NCBI GenBank assembly: GCA_903813345.2
Contig: CAIIXF020000001.1
Span: 15,397,915 to 15,457,914, forward strand
Direction: 5' to 3'
Origin: Owenia fusiformis
Taxonomy: Eukaryota > Annelida > Polychaeta > Sabellida > Oweniidae
DNA length: 60,000 bases
The notes beneath the pieces were generated by a model. It made no database searches. It saw only the letters and a list, made by a program, of their open reading frames with translations, and was not told the origin of the DNA. The position numbers and the translations under genes are program-made. Of this stretch, positions 35,483-50,400 are shown one piece after another; position 1 is the stretch's first letter, and each line of letters opens with the position of its first letter.

Positions 35483-38400
35483 CTGCAAAATATATAACAG
35501 TACTTTGAAAGATCTCGAGCAAAGATTAATTAAGAGTAATTAACACCTCAGTCACATTTCCTACGGCGACCTTGCGGTCTATCATTTCTGCGGCCAGTAA
35601 CATTTCTACGCTCGCCGTGGAATTTCTGCCCTCTCATACTTTTGCAGTTACATTTCCCACGGCAGCCGCACGGTGAATTTTAAATTTCTGTTGATAAATA
35701 ATACTATTTTCATTTTATTTACATCGGAACAATTTGTAAATGTTATTCATAGTGCTAGGATGGAATATCAAATGAAAAGTGATCGTGAAACATTGACAAA
35801 TAATGATTCAATCTTGTTGAACCAGTTGATTTCTACGGGGACCTCAGAAATGAACAAATATTATAACTCTGAGTTATAATTTCTACGGCGACCCTGCGGC
35901 CTGTAAAAAACTGGATACGCCGTACGGAGGCCGCAAGGCGAGCGTAGTTTTCCTACGCTCACCGCAGAAAAACACTGATTTAATTGATCTGCGGTCGACG
36001 CACGGCCTCCGTACGACAAATGTGACTGGGGTTTAACATTGATTACACTGTTCAAATACAGACCCCAAAAAATAATTTCTTAATATTTACGTGTGAGCAA
36101 ACAACTGTATTTTCCAAGTATGAAAACCAAACTCTATGAATGATTATAATGTAACATTAACCCTTAAATGGTTTTTGGGGTCCGTTTGGATCCCAGAGCT
36201 CATTCTTTTCAATGATTATATCAGAAATAATCAGTCTATCAACATGGAATTCCATCTAATCCTTAATAAATTCAATTCCTTGCAGAAAAAACAAACCAGA
36301 TATAAATCGCATTATGACTTTTTGTGCTACCTGAGGCCAAAGAACATCACTATCACTGAAACATATTCAGTTAGTCTAATACAGTGCTAAATGTAAATGC
36401 TACGAAATGCTACAAAATGCTAAAACACCTGACCCCTTATCTTATATATGCTTATGATTAGGTTTACACATATATCCATGCATTCATGATAGATAATGCA
36501 AACATATTCTGAAAGGTAATAGAATATAGATTAACCTATGTAAAACTGAAGTCAGAATGAAAAAAAGCTTCTCTGGTTGCAAAGTAATTGCCAAATATAT
36601 TTTGGGGTTTCTTTAGAGGGTGTAAAAAAGCAAAAAAACATTTAAGGGTTAAAATTGTTACGTAACGTTGTTGTTCGTCATCGTGCCATGGACAATCAAA
36701 AAATGGACAACCTTAAAGCTTTAGATTTAATTCTTGGATTTTATGTATCAATCAAATTGGATACATAAGGTCCACATTTTTCTTAAGACAATGTCTGTGT
36801 GGGACTTTATCAATATTGAAGTAGCAGACAGTGTTGCGAAGGTCTTCATATCTTTTAATAGATTAGGGTTATAGGCACCTTAACTGTGGGTCTACGACTG
36901 AGTTCTTATCAGTTTCTGGTCCCATTCTGCATGTTGACGTTGGATGGTATGTAGTCCACAAGTTTGCTCTTATGAAACAATCCCAGTAAGCATCGGTGCC
37001 AAATCGATGAGTCTTACATAACGGATGGTGATTTCTATTGAGTTCAAAGCCTCCCCTTTTGAATGCATCTGTTTTTGCAAGTTTTTCTGTCCATAACTTT
37101 ATTCCTACATAAAACATGATACTATTCAGAAAGTAAAGCAAAGCTGGTCTTGGTTTTAGAATTATGCATCATATACATTTTGTTTTTGCAAGTTTTTCTG
37201 TCCATACCTTTATTCCTACATAAATCACGATACAATTTCAGAAAGTATAAATTTATCATATGAGTAATTATTGACCTGTCATCAAATGTTTCACATCAAC
37301 TGAATTTTTGAGGTAGTTGGGCTCAATCAATGGATGATCAAATGGGTCCGTGCTCTGAAGCCTAATTGTACCATTGGTAGCTGAATGGAGCAATGTGACA
37401 AGGACACCGGTTCCAGTTTTTCCGTCCATTTGCTCATCTGGGTATAATGCATTCCACACCTGAAAGTGCATTGAAATAATTTATAATATAATTAATGTAA
37501 AAAATACATAGAAATAATGTATTCCATAACTGAAAGTACATTGAAATAGTACGTACAGTATTTCATGACTGAAAGCGCATATGAATATTGCATTCAATGA
37601 ACGAGTGTTTAACTGATATTGATGATAACTGATACAGTATTATTCTTTAAGTGAAACTAATATTGTACTGTAATACTGCATTCCATAGCTGAAAGTAGAT
37701 TGAAATCGTGTATTTCATGACTGAAAGTGCATTGAATTGCATTCCATGAACGAAAGTGTTTAACTGATATCATTCCATAACACCCAAGTCACATTTCCTA
37801 CGGCGGCCTTGCGGTCTATCATTTCTGCGGCCAGTAGCTTTTCTACGCTCGCCGCAGAATTTCTGCGCTCTCATACTTTTGCAGTCACATTTCCCACGGC
37901 AGCCGCACGGTGAATTTTAAATTTTTGTTGATAAATAATACTTTTTTCATTTTATTTACATCAGGACAATTTATAAATGTTATTCATAGTACTAGGATGT
38001 AATATCAAATGAAAAGTGATCGTGAAACATTGACAAATATTGATTCAATCTTGTTGAGCCAGTTGATTTCTACGGGGACCTCAGAAATGAACAAATATTA
38101 TAACTCCGAGTTATAATTTCTACGGCGACCCTGCAGCCTGTAAGAAACTGGATACGCCGTACGGAGGCCGCAAGGCGAGCGTAGTTTTCCTACGCTCGCC
38201 GCAGAAATACACTGATTTAATTGATCTGCGGTCGACGCACGGGCTCCGTATGACAAATGTTACTGGGGTGTTAGAGAAAGCACTGTGCATTCCATTACTG
38301 AAAGTACATTGAAAAAATTTATTACATAACTAAGTGAAATATTGCATTCCATACCTGGAGGTGCATTAAAATATTGCATTTCATTAAAACATAACTGAAA

Positions 38401-41400
38401 GTTTATCCACATGTAAAGCACCTTGAAATAAATTGATACGAAAGCTTCGTCTCCATCCATTTGAGGCGCGAGATATGTTGCAAACTACATTTTAAAATTC
38501 ACATACCTCATCAGTATATCCCATATTGTCTTTTACATAATCCGTTCCTTTGCCACCTCCCCATAATGCTCCAAAGACATGAAACTGGATGTATGGGAAT
38601 TTGTGATCATCTGGCTGGTAAGGAGATCTCATGAAGTACATCATGTCTGCTATTGGATTCTTCCATACACCTGTGAAAGACAAACATGAAATGGTTCTTT
38701 TTTATTTCTAGTTCGAAGATCGTTCTTCCGAAAAGAATGTCCATAAATAACTGGTTAATATACACGGTTATTAGTTATTATTTGAAAACCCAACCTGTTC
38801 CAAAGAGTTTATACTTTAAGGTTTCAAGTAAAGATAACGCTTGGTTTTCTGTAATGGCATCAACTTTGGTAAAGAATGTCAGCAAGTCTGCTGTAGGATG
38901 ATCCTCCATGTTTTCCCCAACTGGTAGGTCTGCCACTACGGGTACCTAAGAAAGAAATATCTCCTCATTCAACCATCATACAAAAACAACTACATCTCCA
39001 AAATGGCAAGACGTTATCAAAGATATCTAACGATATAGAATAGACTTACTAGATGCCAGAAGATATAATCTTGATTTACGTCATTAAAATTCAAAATCCA
39101 GTCAAAGTGATGTAGTATTTGAAATCTAAAAGTAAAATTACTTCTAAAAATGTGGTTCAAAAAGTGTTTATAAACTTTGAAAATTTAATTTTCTTTGAAC
39201 TCTGAATGGTGCTCAAAGCTCACTCCTAGCTCTTCAAGGTGTTTCTTAGGTCCTATTCCAGACAGTAAGAGAATGTGAGGTGATCCAATGGCACCTCCAG
39301 ATATTATAACTTCTTTTCTTGCTTTCACACTTTTCTTGACCAGGTCCCTCACGTAAGTCACACCCACTGCCTTCTTGCCTTCTAGGAGAACCTGTTATCA
39401 CAGTTGCAATTAAAAACAATATCAATTTTTTCCATAGATATCAATTTTTACTAACGCCCCGAGTGGATTTTCTGACCGTTTTTCAAAAATCCAAAACATT
39501 TTAGAAATAAGTTGTCCTCATGATCTTGTTGCTCTGTGAATTTTACAAGGATTGAATAAGGATAAAGCATTTTATTTTTAGGTTGACTTTTGCGCCATAT
39601 ACTGCCCATTGTTTTGTTTTGGTATTTTGTCGCCATAATGTTACGCAAATTAATTACACCATGTGACTCCCGGACTCCTAGCAAAAAATCTTAAATATAG
39701 TCTGTGCCTCATATGCACTGGTTTCAACAAATAGATACTGACTTTTGTGACGTGAGCTTTTGTCCCTACATGTAGATTTTTTCTGTTCATATTTGGCTCT
39801 AAGAAGGCAGTTGCGGTGCTAGACCTCTCTCCATTGGCATCTACATTTACTTGAGTTGGGTTCCAGCCTTGGGACAAGAAAAAACACCGCATCTGATATC
39901 ACTGGTGATCCACTCGATTACACTGCGGTTACCGAAACGGTTCGTTTCGATAACAAAATGTCGAAATCTCGAAGGTACGGGTTTTCTTTCCTCATTTTAC
40001 ACGTTGTTGGCAAAGTTCCCACTGCATTTTTATCGCAAATGTTTATCAATCATATGTCTAACTTCATTAACAAGAAAACGTACAGTAACAACAGTGAGAT
40101 ATTAAATCGACGATTATGTTGTACTGTTTTTGTTCGCAAACATGTTCATTCTCTTAAATATATGATATTGACACACGTTTGTGATAAAAATGTCACTGGA
40201 GTACCTACAACGCGTGAAATAAGGAAAAAAATCGTAACCTCGAGGTTTCGACTACCTGTAGCCTTTCCCGAGTCGTTGTTCTTTTTATCTGATCTTGAAT
40301 TATTACATCGGTTATAATAAATCAAGATGAGTAAAATTAAAGAGACCGACTTGGGCAGGACTAGTTTCGACATTTTGTTACCGAAACGAACCGTTTCCAT
40401 ACGTTATATAAAAAAAATAATCGAAAATGATTAAAAGTTGGTGGGGGTGACCGGAAGGGGGAGTGATGCGTCTCTTACACGTTACTTGACATGCCCCAAT
40501 ATTTCAGTCTTCAAATGTTACATCCAGTTTCATTTATTAAATACATGAATGAAAACAGTTCAAGATACAACTCCCCCTCCGTTAAATTCTAGTTGATATC
40601 GATTATCTTTTATATTAACGTATGGTAATTTAATTTTAAAATACAGGAATGGCATTAATTTTGTTAACCCCCCTATCACACCAAACTCGTTCTTACCCGT
40701 TCTTGCCAGTCCTACGAAAACGTCGTAAAACGGGCTCAATCTGGTTGTGGTCGGGAAATATGTCTGAAATAATTAGCTTCTTCGTTCTTAAACAGTCTTC
40801 AATACGTCCATCTCGTTCGCAGTTCGTTCAGGTCGCACCACGTCGGTGTGCAACGCCGTAGAACGCGTCCCTTAGTCTAGAAGGTCATCATGACCTGATA
40901 ACAGAACGGTATGGTCGCAATCGAATTTTGAATCGATTCAAAATTCTAAAATCACATTCCCGTCTGAGAACGTTCATGAAGTTCGTAAATAGACCTTAGA
41001 AAGTTGCAGGTACGTTCATTCCGTTCGCACACAGTTTAAAACCAGTTTTGAAGAACGCAGGGGCAACTTGTTTGGTGTGATAGCTATATTTTTGCTAACT
41101 CGTTCATAAGCAGTGTTAAATACGTTCTTAATCAGTTTAAACCCGTTTGCAATGAGTTCTACCTCGTTCTCAACATGTCCTCGGACAGTTCAACTCGTTG
41201 TTAAAACGTCCCTAGTAGGATTGAAGTACGACGGTTCCGTTCGTAGTACGTCCAGCTCGTCGTTAGTACGTTGTCACTCGTTCTAATTGTAGAACGTGAC
41301 GACCACGAGAACATTTTGAGCATTGTCTAAGTTCTAGAGGACCTACCCGTTCGAGTACGTTCGATGAAGTTTCTAAATGGATCCCAAACGGTTCTTAGTA

Positions 41401-44400
41401 CGTCCAGTCCGTTCGTACACAGTTGAAGCCCGTTTTCGAGAACGTATTGAGAACTAGTTTGGTGTGATAGTAGGGTTACGTCACTACCATAAGTATTTAT
41501 TATAGGTCGTGTTGACCATTGTTGCTTGGTTTATAGCGAAAGCATTGCCTTTTGAACGTTGGTGACGCTGCGCCTTTTTAATAGATCTCATATCTTGGAA
41601 GCGTATCGGTTCAAGAACTCTAGAAGATCGAGCAATGCGACAGAAAATCTTCAAGCTTCATTGAATTTTCGAGCAGAAGTTCGCTACTCCCCCATCCGTT
41701 CATCTTTTCCGATCGCATAGTGTGGTTTTCATGTATCTTTAAAGCCAAGACTTAATGAAACTGAAAATGATTTACCCAATTGATCTTCGCCATTGTAATC
41801 CTCTGTAGTCTTGAGCCCTGCTTCAACCGCTGCATCATAAACATACTTTACACATTCAACTTCATCCACTGTCGATACGTACAAAGGCCCCGAGGTACCA
41901 TGGTATTCTAGAATGTACATCAGGTGTAATAACAAAATATACATTTTTAGATACAGAATTGTTACAAAATATACCAATCAAATGAGGTTGGTCAATTTTG
42001 GGTATTTTCTGTATAACATTTACTAAATGGAGAAAATGGCGTTTCCATTTAAAATAGAAGTTACATATTATGTGTTTACAAATAGTTTATAGATAATAAT
42101 TTTCTACTTTAAAATTACTAATCTTGGTAGATATGTTTCTCTTACTTGATTTGCTTAATTTTGGATCAAGCTGTGTTTCAGATTTCTTGAAATATGGAAG
42201 TACATCTTTGTAGCTCCACCCTGTGTTTCCCAGTTCTGCCCACATGTCATAGTCATATTTACTACCACGCGTGTATTGCATGCCATTATGTGCACTGCAA
42301 CCTCCAAGTAATTTGCCACGCGTCCATTTACTTTGCTTAAAAAACGTATAAGATGAGTATCATATGATTAAATACCAAATACTATATTGAGATATAAGAC
42401 GTTTTAGCTGTACACTGGCAAGACCAACATTGCTAGATGAGTATGTATGCCCAGGAGTATGCAATATTTTTTATTTCTGCACTGCCATGGAAAATTTAGG
42501 CAAAAATTGGTCTTTTTGGGCCATTTTTGACCTTTTGCAAATTATTTTTTTCTTTCGTGACTTGAAATGTGATCCCAACCCCTTGTTGATCTTGTTAATG
42601 TAGCTTCTGGTTCCCCCGGTGATAAGGGTTATTTCTCGAAAATTAGTTGATCCATTGTTGATACTTTTAGTAAACAAGAAATTCATTTAGGTCCGATATC
42701 CACTTGAATTAAAACACAAAATCATAAGTGTTTTACCGTTAATAACATTATTGACTTTAATTACCCTTCACATCGTCTTTGACATACCTTTTTTCTTAAA
42801 ATGATCAATTAAACTATCAATTTCAGCATTAAGAAGTATAAATTCAGTTCAAAGCTTCAAAAGGGGAAATCCAAGAGGAATGTTTATCTAGGGGATTTCT
42901 TTGTAGAAAATAATAAAAAATAGATGTAAGTCTTGATAAAATATCCAAACTTAAATATATTTTGACACTGGTCCATGATCGTTGAATCTTGCTATATTCT
43001 GCACTGATTGTTGCACCTTTAATGTTTTGGTATGGTCAACATTGGGCATTTAAAATGATGGGTTCATTCTTAAACACCTTTAAACAATATTCTTCATTAT
43101 ATGGTGCGAAAGCACCATTTTATTCTTTTCCATGAGACTATTTTAAGCAAGGTCAAATATATCTTATTTTCTATCATACATCTTTATTCTTTCACACTTT
43201 AACTGTTATTAAATGTTCTTTCCAATGGTATTTAGTATGTGTGTGTGCCTCTCCAAATCCATGCTGTGGATGGATGCACGACAACCTGTGTTTAATGATA
43301 AGAATCAGGCAAGATTATTTCAAGTATATTTTTATCATAAAGGAATCGTTATAATAGGGTAGATTTTCAAAAATACTTGTATGAATTGTATATTATTTAT
43401 TCACCGAGTTTTCCAAGCCTTTGCAACAATGTTTCTGTGGAACCGTTTTGTATTCCCAGTCCATGCTAGTTCGTTGAAGAAGCGTGAAGCCAAGCGGTGC
43501 CTTTGTGAGAGGGTTTGATGCTTCTCCAGCTTCTAGGAGTAACACTTTGGTGTTTGGGTCTTCTGACAGTCTACTTGCTATAACAGCACCTGCTGATCCT
43601 GCTCCGACTGTAAAAGGTTGAAATATTATTGTTGAAAAATTAACTCCTAGGCACACAAAAAATGGTTCAGAGAAATTTTAGTTCTTAGTGAATGCCAATG
43701 GCCCAAGATATTTGAAACATATTAAGAGCTTAGTTCCAACCTAGATATAGGCCAACAATATTCGTTTATTTGAAGGTTTACACCCCAGTCACATTTGTCG
43801 TACGGCGGCCGTGCATCGACCGCAGATCAATTAAATCAGTGAATTTCTGCGGCGAGTGTAGAAAATCTTACGTTCGCCTTGCGGTCTCCGTACGGCGTAT
43901 CCAGTTTTTTACAGGCCGCAGGGTAGTCGTAGAAATTATAATTGGAGTTATAATATTTGTACATTTCTGAGGTCTCCGTAGAAATCAACAGGCCGTTGCA
44001 AGACCGCAGAAAGGTCCAACGGCGGCCACAAGTTATAACATAGTAGCCGAGACATAGTGCTACGGCCAAGCCCATTTGTGTCCAAAATACCTAGATTCAA
44101 TTTGACTTTAGATTCTTGTAGGGGACCCCAAGGCATGTAAAAAAAGTTTGTGAACCCTTGCAAAGCAGGCTCAAAAGTGCTGAGTCAGCAAATTTTATCA
44201 TTTTCGAGTCGGAGTTTGACCATATGCTTGAAACTATTTAATATCTCATTTGAGGTTGTTGCAATTATAATGACACATTATTAATATATCAATAAGGCAT
44301 GTATGAAGAAGTCCTGAACGTTTGGGTCTTATCCAACAGAATTTGGTAGAGATATAAGATATTTTGTCCCTAAAAGTACACAATTTCTCTTCAAAACTTC

Positions 44401-47400
44401 TTAATCAGTCTACAGTAAATCCGTCATTTAAAAATCAGTAAGGGCCTATGGTGTATAAAACCTGATTAAAAACGTCACTGATGATGTTAGCAAATATTTC
44501 TTGCATAAGTTTCAATGAAAAGTGCTTGCATCTATTTTTCTGATTTTTCTCTTTACCTTCCCCTAAAAATTCAAGAAAGGGGGCGTGGCACCTTACACTT
44601 CAGTTGTTGAACTTATTGCTAGGGTACGTCAAATAGAAAATGTGTATCATTATAGCAAAATTTGTTATTCAAAATAAATCTAAACACTATATGTGTCATC
44701 ATAATATGCTAAACATGTTCATTATCTACCATTTTATATTTTTTACAGCTTATCATTGCCATACCCCATAAAACTGTTTAGGGTATGTGTTGTCAGCAAT
44801 TGGAAATACATGTATGTGTACTAATAACATTTTTCAAAATTGTATTTCAGGTGCCATTCTTTCCTAATGTTGTTCATGTAGTTATGGTTTATGTTTATGA
44901 ATGATAACACTTCCCATCATAAGTTTGGCAACTCGAACCCCTTTGAATCACTTATTAAAGCCTGTTTATTTTTGGCATATGAAATCGAAGTATCTGAAAT
45001 ATGGTAATAAGGAACATAATCAAGTTTTAAAAATAGACAGACTTTCATATGCTTTCATAATAACTTCCAGTTGCCCAACTTATGGAGGCGGTGTATTTTT
45101 TTGGCGATCAAACTGTATATACTGTATACATACCTTGACGGGGATCCTCGGCACACATGGGGTACCTTTTTGACATTTGGTATGGCAATGGACCCAAATT
45201 TTAGGATGTGGTATGAGAATGCCCCCTCATTATGACTTTTGGGGGATGGAAATGGTCAGATTTTTCAACTTTCTGGTATGAGAATGGTCATGGAAAATAT
45301 TTTATCTCACAATTATGGTATGGAATTGGTCTAGTACACTGGTGATCCACTCGATTACGCTCGGGTTACCAAAACGGTTCGTTTTGGTAACAAAATGTCG
45401 GAACACCCGGAAGGTACCATTTTTCTCTTTTCCTTATTTTACACGTTGTAGGCAGAATTCCCACGACATTTTTTAACACAAACGTGTATCAGTATCATAT
45501 GTTTAAGTAAGTGTACATATTTGCGAACAAATAGTTCAGAAGACAAGAGAATTGTCGATTTACTTCCTCACTTAAGTTACATCAACGGTTTGGGTTAAAA
45601 GTGCAGATCTTAACTGTTTTTCGAAAAACCGTTTATGTAACTTAAGTGAGGAAGTAAATCGACGTTTCTGTTGTCCTCTGAGCTATTTTTTCGCAAACAT
45701 GTACATTTTCTAAAACATGATACTGATTTACTGATGCACGTTGTGTGAAAAAACGTCGTGGGGATTCTGCCTACAACGCGTGAAGGAAAAAAGAAAAATC
45801 GTGCCTTCGACGTTCCGACATTTTGTTACCAAAACGGTTCGTTTTGGTAACCAGCGTAATCGAGTGGATCACCAGTGTAGTAGTTACACATATCCTAATT
45901 CGAGGTTGTTTTGTTCATTTTCCTCAAAGATCATCTTCTTCTTGGGACCTTCTTCAGTTTAAATAAATAGCTTTTTTTCCCAGGAAATATTCTACTTTGG
46001 ACCAGTCGTGGCATTGGTCCTATATTTTGACATTTGGTATGGCATTGTTTTATATTTGGGCATTTGGTTTGGCTTTTGGGCACTATATCGGTTGGTATGG
46101 GAACATATCCAAATTTGACATTTTTGTAGGGGAATATATTGATATCTGAGGGTTTAGCCTAGGACCCCCGCCACATTTTGTACACAGTGAACCCCTCGGG
46201 ATCGACCCCCCCCCCCCTGAACAAAAGCTGGCTACGCCCCTGTTGTCCCTACAGAATTGGAGATAATGTTTCATCCCTAGTCTAGCACCCGATACTTCAC
46301 ATAGTATCAAGGGAATTGATTGTTCTTTGTAAAGGAAACAATTGTATCCCTGTGGATAGAAGAGTTGAGTAGCGCCAGCGAAGTAACCTCCTTTGTATAT
46401 ATGCACCAAAACATAGAAATAGATTTTTAAAACCTTGATTATTGCAATCAATTTCACTCGTCGATTACAGTTATTTTAGTTGTGAACATCATCATTTATA
46501 ACGTTAGAGTCTTTATATTTTATAGTGTTGTAGAGTGGAATTACCTTTTAGCATCTTTTTCAACCAGTCAAGTATTTTTGGATTATTCATTAAGTTTCTG
46601 TCCAGTTTCATTTATGATAAGCTTTTTCTGATGTCATAAGTCATCCCCTCCATGTAAGTATAATAGTGTAAGTGTTCAACGGAGCTTATTATCATCTTCG
46701 ACTTCCAAGTTGTTATTCATTTGAAGCAATTGAAATCTTGAGAATCAAGATGGCTAATCATCAGAATTTTCAATCTTAAATGGGTTTTCATTTGCTTCTA
46801 CAACCTTGATTATGCTTTATACAGATGACTCATTACTCCTGGAGCAGTATCATTGACAGTAAGTTCCAGTTTTTGTTCCCTGCTAACTGTTATAGTACTT
46901 AATAAGCTGCTGACTGATAATATCTTGTGATCAACCAATCCACACTCAGTTATCAAGCACTACTTATGTTTTGTCACTCTGATTGACTTTTGGAATCTGT
47001 TTTTCCAAGACCATATGTTATCACAAAACCCCTTCATAATAAACCTATTCACCAGTTAAAGACATTCAATCCAAGGCCAAGTGTTACCAGGGAATGCCTC
47101 ATCCACTAGGATCCTATAGATTCTGTAGTAACATGTGGTCATGAATTGAATGCAGAAGAAAAAGATCATTAGTTAACGTTTTGATGAATGTAAACAAAGG
47201 AAATTACTTCGCTAAAGCCTAACATGCACCAATACGACATGGTGGGACCTCCATTGATTTAACATTGGGTGGGACCTCATGGAAATTTGTTGGAATTCAT
47301 TGAGCTTTGCCTGATGGAACACCTTGGGATTCCTTGGGACTTTCCCCATGAAGCCCCATTGAGTCCCATGAGATTCGATGGGGTATCATTTGGCAAAGTC

Positions 47401-50400
47401 CCACGAAGCCCCATTGAGAATGAACCTGTTCATTCTCTTTCCATTGGGCATTGTGGGACTTTTGATCATGGGATGTGTCAGCTAACTTGGGATAAAAATG
47501 ACTGCGACATTTATGGAGGAACTCGACGAGACTCCACGGGGCAAAGTTAATAAGGTCTCATGGGACATTGTAGGACTTGATATGGTATGGCGGGACTTGA
47601 TGGGGTGAGTAGGATTCTGCGCCATTGGAATATGTTGGCCTTATGACCAAACTCGGTTAATGTCACATATCATATAAGTAATGTCAACAAACCTAGTGCC
47701 AAGAAATTGATCACTTGAGAGAATGTAACGCACTATTATTTCCTTTGGCTTCAGGTTTCTACAACTAAACAATTTATGACACATATAATACAAAGCATAT
47801 ATATACACCCCCTCTCTAAGCTTGGCAACTGCAAGTTTTCATATGATAACATTTCAACGTCTGTCAATGTTTGAGCCTCGATTTTGATCCTTATTGCTTT
47901 ATTTCAAAAGCTTGATGTCTTGTTTAAAATTACCAAACAACATGACAAGCTTTGATAAGTGATACAAAGGGGGACTTCCAGTTACAAAACTTATGATGGG
48001 GAGTGTAATATAACATATTATCATCATAATTCATTAACTACATCAACAACATTAGGATAGAATGGCATTTGAAATACAATTTTGAACTTGAATGTACACA
48101 TACATGTATTTCCGATTGCTGACCACACATACCCTAAACGGTTTTATGGAGTATGGCAAAGATGAGCTGTAAAAATATAAAATGGTAGAAAATGAATATA
48201 TTTAGCATATTATGATGTCACACATAGTGTTTAGATTTAACACATTTTGCTATAGTGATACACATTTTCTATTTGATCCTAGCAACAAGTTCAACAACTG
48301 AGGTGTAATGTGCCACGCCCCCTTTCTTGAATTTTTTGGGGAAGGTAAAGAGAAAAATAAGAAAAATAGATTTTTTTTTTATATGATAAACTATTTATTT
48401 CATGATATTCAAATTTACATCGAATTGCTTGCCAATCGCCTAGTGGCATTATAGGCCAAGCTTAAATACATAATTTATATTTTATACAATTAGGAACAGC
48501 ATTTTGTCCATTGTGGCATAGAAGAACTGGGGGTGTCTGGCTAAGAATGAGAGTTAGGTGTCAAGTTTTTGGTTCCATGAGGGCAAAAAGGGAGATGAGG
48601 ATGATACAGAAAAACTATGGAAAGGTCATTACTTCCATATTTCAAAAAATGCATAATTTGGTTTTCATTTTTGATAGTGTTTGGTTTGTATATTGAGATT
48701 TTATTAAAAAACATTGTTCTGCTTGCAAGATTTTGAGGGCATCTAAAAAAGACATGTTTTGGGGTTTCAGGTAATCCACAAGCACAGTTGGGAGTGTTTA
48801 AAGTGGTAAAGTTGTGTGCATATAGTTTGGCTTTAAAAATCAGATCTACTCTGAATCTGTTTAGTACGATTTCTAAGTTCCTGGTAAGCTTTAGTTTGGT
48901 TGTAGGGTCAAATTTAGGTTTTGATTCTTGGATAAGTTTTTTTTGGCGAATTTTAAAGATAGGAAGACTTAGACTTTCTTTTAGATATTGTGGAGCTCTG
49001 TTCCACAGTGAGGCAGCAGCTGGCGACTTTTTCAGTTTATCTGAGCATTTTGCGGGCAATCTATAGTCTATCTTATGTCTTAATGTTCTTGCATTTTGAA
49101 TTTTTAAAGGCTCAAAAATATCGGTAATGTATTTTGGACATAAATTGTGATTTACACGATACATAAATCTCAAAATTTGCATATCCCTTCTGGTCTCAAG
49201 AGGTGTCCATGCAAGTGTATCAATGACTTTTTCTGTGCTGCTTCCATGAATACAGCCGCTACAGATAAGTGCTGCTTGGTAAAAGTATTGGTTCAAAATA
49301 TTGAGAAGGTATTTATTCGAAGAGTTAAAAATAATGGCACCATATTCAAAATGTGGTCTTATGAATGATACAAAAATAGTTTCCAAAGATTTAGATGTAA
49401 GATTTCGTTGTAGAGACTTAAGCGGATTGATCATTTTATTTACTTTATCTCGAATTGACAAGATGTGTGCTTCATTTGTCAAGTGCTCGTCACATATAAA
49501 TCCTAAGTGTTTCTGTGAATTCACACGATCAATGGGTATATTGTTCATGACGGTTTCACTTACCTGTGATAATTGAATTTTTGACTTATGGAATATTATT
49601 TCTTTCGTTTTCTCGGGTTTAAAACTAAGTTTCCATTTTTCAGACCAATGTATAATTTTTCTTATAGATTCATTTACTTTATCGTCAATTTCTTTTGGAT
49701 TTTGAGTACTAAATGGAAAATATACTGAGGTATCATCAGCATAGATGAAACAGTCTGTGTCAAGGTCATCCGGTAGATCATTTATAAATAAAAGGAAAAG
49801 CAAGGGGCCTAATATTGACCCCTGTGGGACACCGCTTCTTATAGCATTTGGTTCAGATAAATGTGAGGAAGTGCCTGCTATTGTGACCCTAACTCTGCGA
49901 TCATTTAGATATGACTTCAACATTTTGAGAACTTGGCCACCTATACCATATGATTTTGTTTTTAAGAGTAAAAGTCTATGTGGCACACAGTCAAAGGCTG
50001 ACGCGATGTCTAAAAATAGGGCTTTTATTCCCTTTCCTTTATCCAAATTAGTTTGTATAAGATGTTCAATGGCGACTAGCTGCGCCTGAGTACTGTACCC
50101 TGGCAGAAACCCTGATTGAAATTTAAACAAAAGGTCATTTGAAATCAAGTGGTTTTTAATTCTGTCAGTGACAATAGTTTCAAAAATTTTTGACAGACAG
50201 CTCAATAGTGTAATGGGTCGATAGTTCGATATTTCTGATTTTTTTTTTTTGTGAATGGGGCAAATATTTCCAATTTTCCAGGAGTTCGGGAAAGTGCAAT
50301 TTTTGAGTAACTTGTTAAAAAGGTCAGCTAAAGGATGAGATATTGTATGTGCAGTCATTAAGAGCATTTTATTAGTTATTTTATCCGGGCAACAGGCTTT

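Noticed and set aside
46083-46457. 124-codon minus-strand open frame
   Set aside because: Its Gly-rich middle is a translation of the hAT-like terminus and its G/C tract.
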